Positions 7,696-9,182 of a stretch of DNA of 9,182 nucleotides are shown one piece after another. The notes under the pieces were generated by a model, which saw nothing but the letters and a program-made list of their open reading frames with translations, had not been told where the DNA came from and made no database searches. Source of the stretch: Lysobacterales bacterium UBA5700 (GTDB taxonomy: Bacteria > Pseudomonadota > Gammaproteobacteria > Xanthomonadales > Xanthomonadaceae). The first letter of the stretch is position 1; every line of letters starts with the position of its first letter. Location of the stretch: NCBI GenBank assembly GCA_002420085.1, contig DIHI01000076.1:1-9182 (forward strand). The letters are read 5' to 3'. The position numbers were made by a program, and so were the translations under genes.

Positions 7696-7736
7696 GCCGG
7701 TCGGACCGTTCAGTGCGCTGCGGTTGCCGACCTGGC
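7696..7736. terminator. Possible hairpin between convergent genes
   Basis: GCCGGTCGG (7696-7704) can pair with CCGACCTGGC (7727-7736) over nine base pairs with one bulged base and a 22-nt loop. It lies in the 74-bp spacer between the hydrolase and the cysteine-rich gene, both of which end here. The plus strand has CATTTTCC shortly after (from about 7743), a poor T-tract; the minus side has none. It may be a weak or factor-assisted terminator. Confidence 0.25.
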
Positions 7737-7741
7737 GTGAC

Positions 7742-8158
7742 TCATTTTCCCTGGCAGGTGCAGCCGAAATCGTTGCACCCGACCGTGCCCTCGGCACAGA
7801 CCCCGTCGGCGGCAATCATCGTCACGCAGTCATCGGCGCCGGCACAGGCGCAATTGCCACTGTTGCAGACATAGCCCAGGCCGCCGTTGGCTGCCGCGAT
7901 GTCGAGCGCGCTGGATGGCTTGGTGGAGGCCCGTGCCCGGACCTTCTGCACGGCCGGCAGCAACAAGGCCCGTGCCTGCTCGGGGCGATCCGATTCCAGC
8001 GCCCGCTGAAAGGCCGGCGTGAATCGGCCATCGGCGGTCGTTGCGCTGGCGGGCTTGACGGTCGTGCGGGTGGGCGACTCTCGACTGTCCTGGCTGTGGA
8101 CTGGATTCACAGCCAGCAGTCCGGCGACGGCCAGGGTGAGGATGACCAAGGCATTCAT
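7742..8158 (-). CDS. Small secreted protein with eight cysteines, function unknown
   Basis: A 138-residue protein I cannot assign to a named family. Residues 1-22 are a signal peptide (hydrophobic LVILTLAVAGLLAV, likely cut after VHS). Residues 23-95 are polar and low in distinctive features, with a short amphipathic helix (about 46-76). The C-terminal 41 residues hold all eight cysteines (98, 103, 105, 111, 121, 128, 133, 135). They form two copies of C-N-x3-C-x-C (CNSGNCAC and CNDFGCTC) flanking a DDC and a GVC, so four disulfides or a metal site are possible. Export to an oxidising compartment favours disulfides. The start at 8158 is supported by GGGAGA eight bases upstream and by the signal peptide beginning there; the frame is open further upstream but that part reads as noise. 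It is convergent with the hydrolase and divergent from the hydroxylase, so it is probably its own transcript. Confidence 0.78.
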   Translation of the reverse strand: MNALVILTLAVAGLLAVNPVHSQDSRESPTRTTVKPASATTADGRFTPAFQRALESDRPEQARALLLPAVQKVRARASTKPSSALDIAAANGGLGYVCNSGNCACAGADDCVTMIAADGVCAEGTVGCNDFGCTCQGK

Positions 8159-8166
8159 GGTGTGGT

Positions 8167-8172
8167 TCTCCC
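8167..8172 (-). promoter_or_regulatory. Ribosome binding site of the cysteine-rich protein gene
   Basis: GGGAGA on the minus strand, eight bases before the ATG at 8158. It decides the start in favour of the signal-peptide-bearing 138-residue form over longer in-frame alternatives. Confidence 0.55.
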
Positions 8173-8224
8173 AACGTGAAGATCGACCCCTGCCTAGTAA
8201 AGCAACGCATTCGCTGCACCGCAC

Positions 8225-8254
8225 CGGACAGCGGCGCACCCGACAGCGGCGCTG
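8225..8254. repeat. 15-bp direct repeat in the divergent spacer
   Basis: CGGACAGCGGCGCAC (8225-8239) and CCGACAGCGGCGCTG (8240-8254) lie side by side and share GACAGCGGCGC exactly. They are in the 199-bp spacer between the cysteine-rich and hydroxylase genes. Just after it, 8255-8279 has a small GC-rich inverted repeat (CCGCG/CGCGG plus GCT/AGC). Either could be a regulator site or plain GC-rich drift. Confidence 0.4.
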
Positions 8255-8280
8255 TGGCTCGCCGCGTGCGCGCGGAGCGC

Positions 8281-8309
8281 TTGTCGCACCCGGATCGAGC
8301 GGGTAGGCT
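8281..8309 (+). promoter_or_regulatory. Putative promoter for the hydroxylase gene
   Basis: TTGTCG (8281-8286, 4 of 6 to TTGACA) and TAGGCT (8304-8309, 3 of 6 to TATAAT) are exactly 17 bp apart, about 50 bp before the start codon at 8358. The -10 match is weak. Confidence 0.3.
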
Positions 8310-8357
8310 GGGACTCTCTCGGTCAGCCGACCGATGCCGCGATCGCACGAGCCCGCC

Positions 8358-9182
8358 ATGGCCGATTCCAGCCACATGTCCACCTCCAACGCCGATACCA
8401 CCCGCAGCGTCGGCGGCATCGCCGAGCCGATCCGGCGCTATCGCGAGACCTATCGCAGCACCGAGATTCCCGCCGGGTATCGCCCGATCCTGCATCTCGG
8501 CTTCACCTTCGGTGCCGGCAGCCTGGCCCTGCTGTGGTGCATCGCAGCGTTGGACACCGTGCAGGCGGTCGAGTGGCTGACCGTGCCCCTGGCCTTCCTC
8601 TATGCGAACCTGGTCGAGTACATCGGTCATCGCTACCCGATGCATCGACCCTATCCCGGACTCAAGGTCATCTACCGGCGGCATGCCGGGCAGCACCATC
8701 GGTTCTTTACCCACGAATCGATGCCGCTGGACGGACTTCGCGACCTCCGGGCGGTGCTGTTTCCACCATCGCTGGTGGTGTTCTTCTTCGGTGGCTTTGC
8801 CGGGCCGATCTGGTTCCTGCTGGCCTGGACGGTATCGGCCAATGTCGCCTGGCTGTTCCTGGCCACCGGCCTGGCCTACTACCTCAGTTATGAATTGCTG
8901 CATCTGGCCTATCACGCGCCGGACGAGTCCCGGCTGGGGCGAGCCCGAATCCTGGCTCGGCTGCGTGCCTTGCATCAGGCGCATCACGACCCGGAATTGA
9001 TGAGCCGATGCAATTTCAACATCACCTGGCCACTCGGCGACTGGCTGTTCGGCACCTTCGCGCGGGAAGCCACCGAGCGGCTGCGCGATCGGGCCGGCGA
9101 GCACGCGACCGATCGCCGCCGCCATCGTCGCGCTGGGCGTGATCGGCGGTATCGAGACCGCGTGCCGCGTGCTCATGCCGGT
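8358..9182 (+). CDS. Fatty acid hydroxylase / sterol desaturase family membrane protein (3' end beyond window)
   Basis: At least 275 residues, open at the right edge. It shows the histidine clusters of the di-iron membrane hydroxylase superfamily in the right order: H91 and H96 (HRYPMH), H109, H113 and H114 (RRHAGQHH), H182 and H186 (ELLHLAYH), and H206, H209 and H210 (HQAHH). Hydrophobic segments at about 44-64, 72-92, 132-155 and 156-178 place these clusters on the cytoplasmic face, as in the family. Known members use oxygen to hydroxylate or desaturate fatty acids, sterols or carotenoids; the substrate cannot be read here. The start at 8358 is preferred; ATGs at 8334 and 8376 are in frame, and none has a clear Shine-Dalgarno. 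The usual ending NFNITWPLGDWLFGT is at 219-233. After about residue 250 the frame turns into an Arg-rich run (DRRRHRRAGRDRRYRDR), which looks like out-of-frame reading and may mark a frameshift. Confidence 0.82.
   Translation, partial: MADSSHMSTSNADTTRSVGGIAEPIRRYRETYRSTEIPAGYRPILHLGFTFGAGSLALLWCIAALDTVQAVEWLTVPLAFLYANLVEYIGHRYPMHRPYPGLKVIYRRHAGQHHRFFTHESMPLDGLRDLRAVLFPPSLVVFFFGGFAGPIWFLLAWTVSANVAWLFLATGLAYYLSYELLHLAYHAPDESRLGRARILARLRALHQAHHDPELMSRCNFNITWPLGDWLFGTFAREATERLRDRAGEHATDRRRHRRAGRDRRYRDRVPRAHAG

Noticed and set aside
7742..8158. Cysteine-rich protein as a RiPP precursor
   Set aside because: It has a Sec-type signal peptide in place of a leader, and no modification enzyme, peptidase or transporter gene is next to it.
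6956..8179. Plus-strand open frame spanning the hydrolase 3' end and the cysteine-rich gene
   Set aside because: It crosses a convergent gene boundary and encodes Arg/Pro-rich noise; both genes it covers have better evidence.
7830..9176. Minus-strand open frame of 448 codons across the hydroxylase gene
   Set aside because: Antisense to the histidine-cluster protein and without motifs; it also crosses the divergent promoter region.

Overview
The window is uniformly GC-rich DNA (roughly two thirds G+C by eye) with dense, normal bacterial coding. The gene families suggest a gammaproteobacterium, perhaps of the Xanthomonadales/Chromatiales side; this is an inference from gene content and not from a marker gene. 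There are six genes, two of them cut by the window edges. I see no RNA gene, insertion sequence, CRISPR array or origin.

Region 1 (1-1541). A minus-strand gene runs off the left edge. It encodes an N-terminal SIR2-like NAD-binding domain with the expected catalytic Asn and His, a helical linker, a low-complexity segment and the start of a C-terminal TPR region. This layout is known from NAD-depleting anti-phage effectors and makes it the best candidate here for something not yet described. A putative promoter lies between it and the divergent kinase gene.

Region 2 (1542-5714). A 1125-residue hybrid sensor kinase has a sodium:solute-symporter-like membrane half, then PAS, HisKA, HATPase and receiver domains. 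It converges on, and overlaps by 32 bp, a NarL/FixJ-type response regulator. Architecture and pairing match the CrbS/CrbR (MxtR/ErdR) systems that control acetate and acetyl-CoA use in Vibrio and Pseudomonas. A good minus-strand promoter and a small perfect palindrome fill the spacer before the next gene.

Region 3 (5715-7741). A lipoprotein of the 3-hydroxybutyrate oligomer hydrolase family starts divergently from the response regulator. Its product feeds 3-hydroxybutyrate, and so acetyl-CoA, into metabolism, which fits regulation by a CrbS/R-type pair. Its N-terminus carries six 15-bp repeats ahead of the signal-peptide core.

Region 4 (7742-9182). A small secreted protein with eight cysteines in a duplicated CNx3CxC pattern is divergent from a membrane fatty acid hydroxylase/sterol desaturase-family protein, which runs to the right edge and may carry a frameshift near its end. 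The spacer holds a short direct repeat and a possible promoter for the hydroxylase gene.
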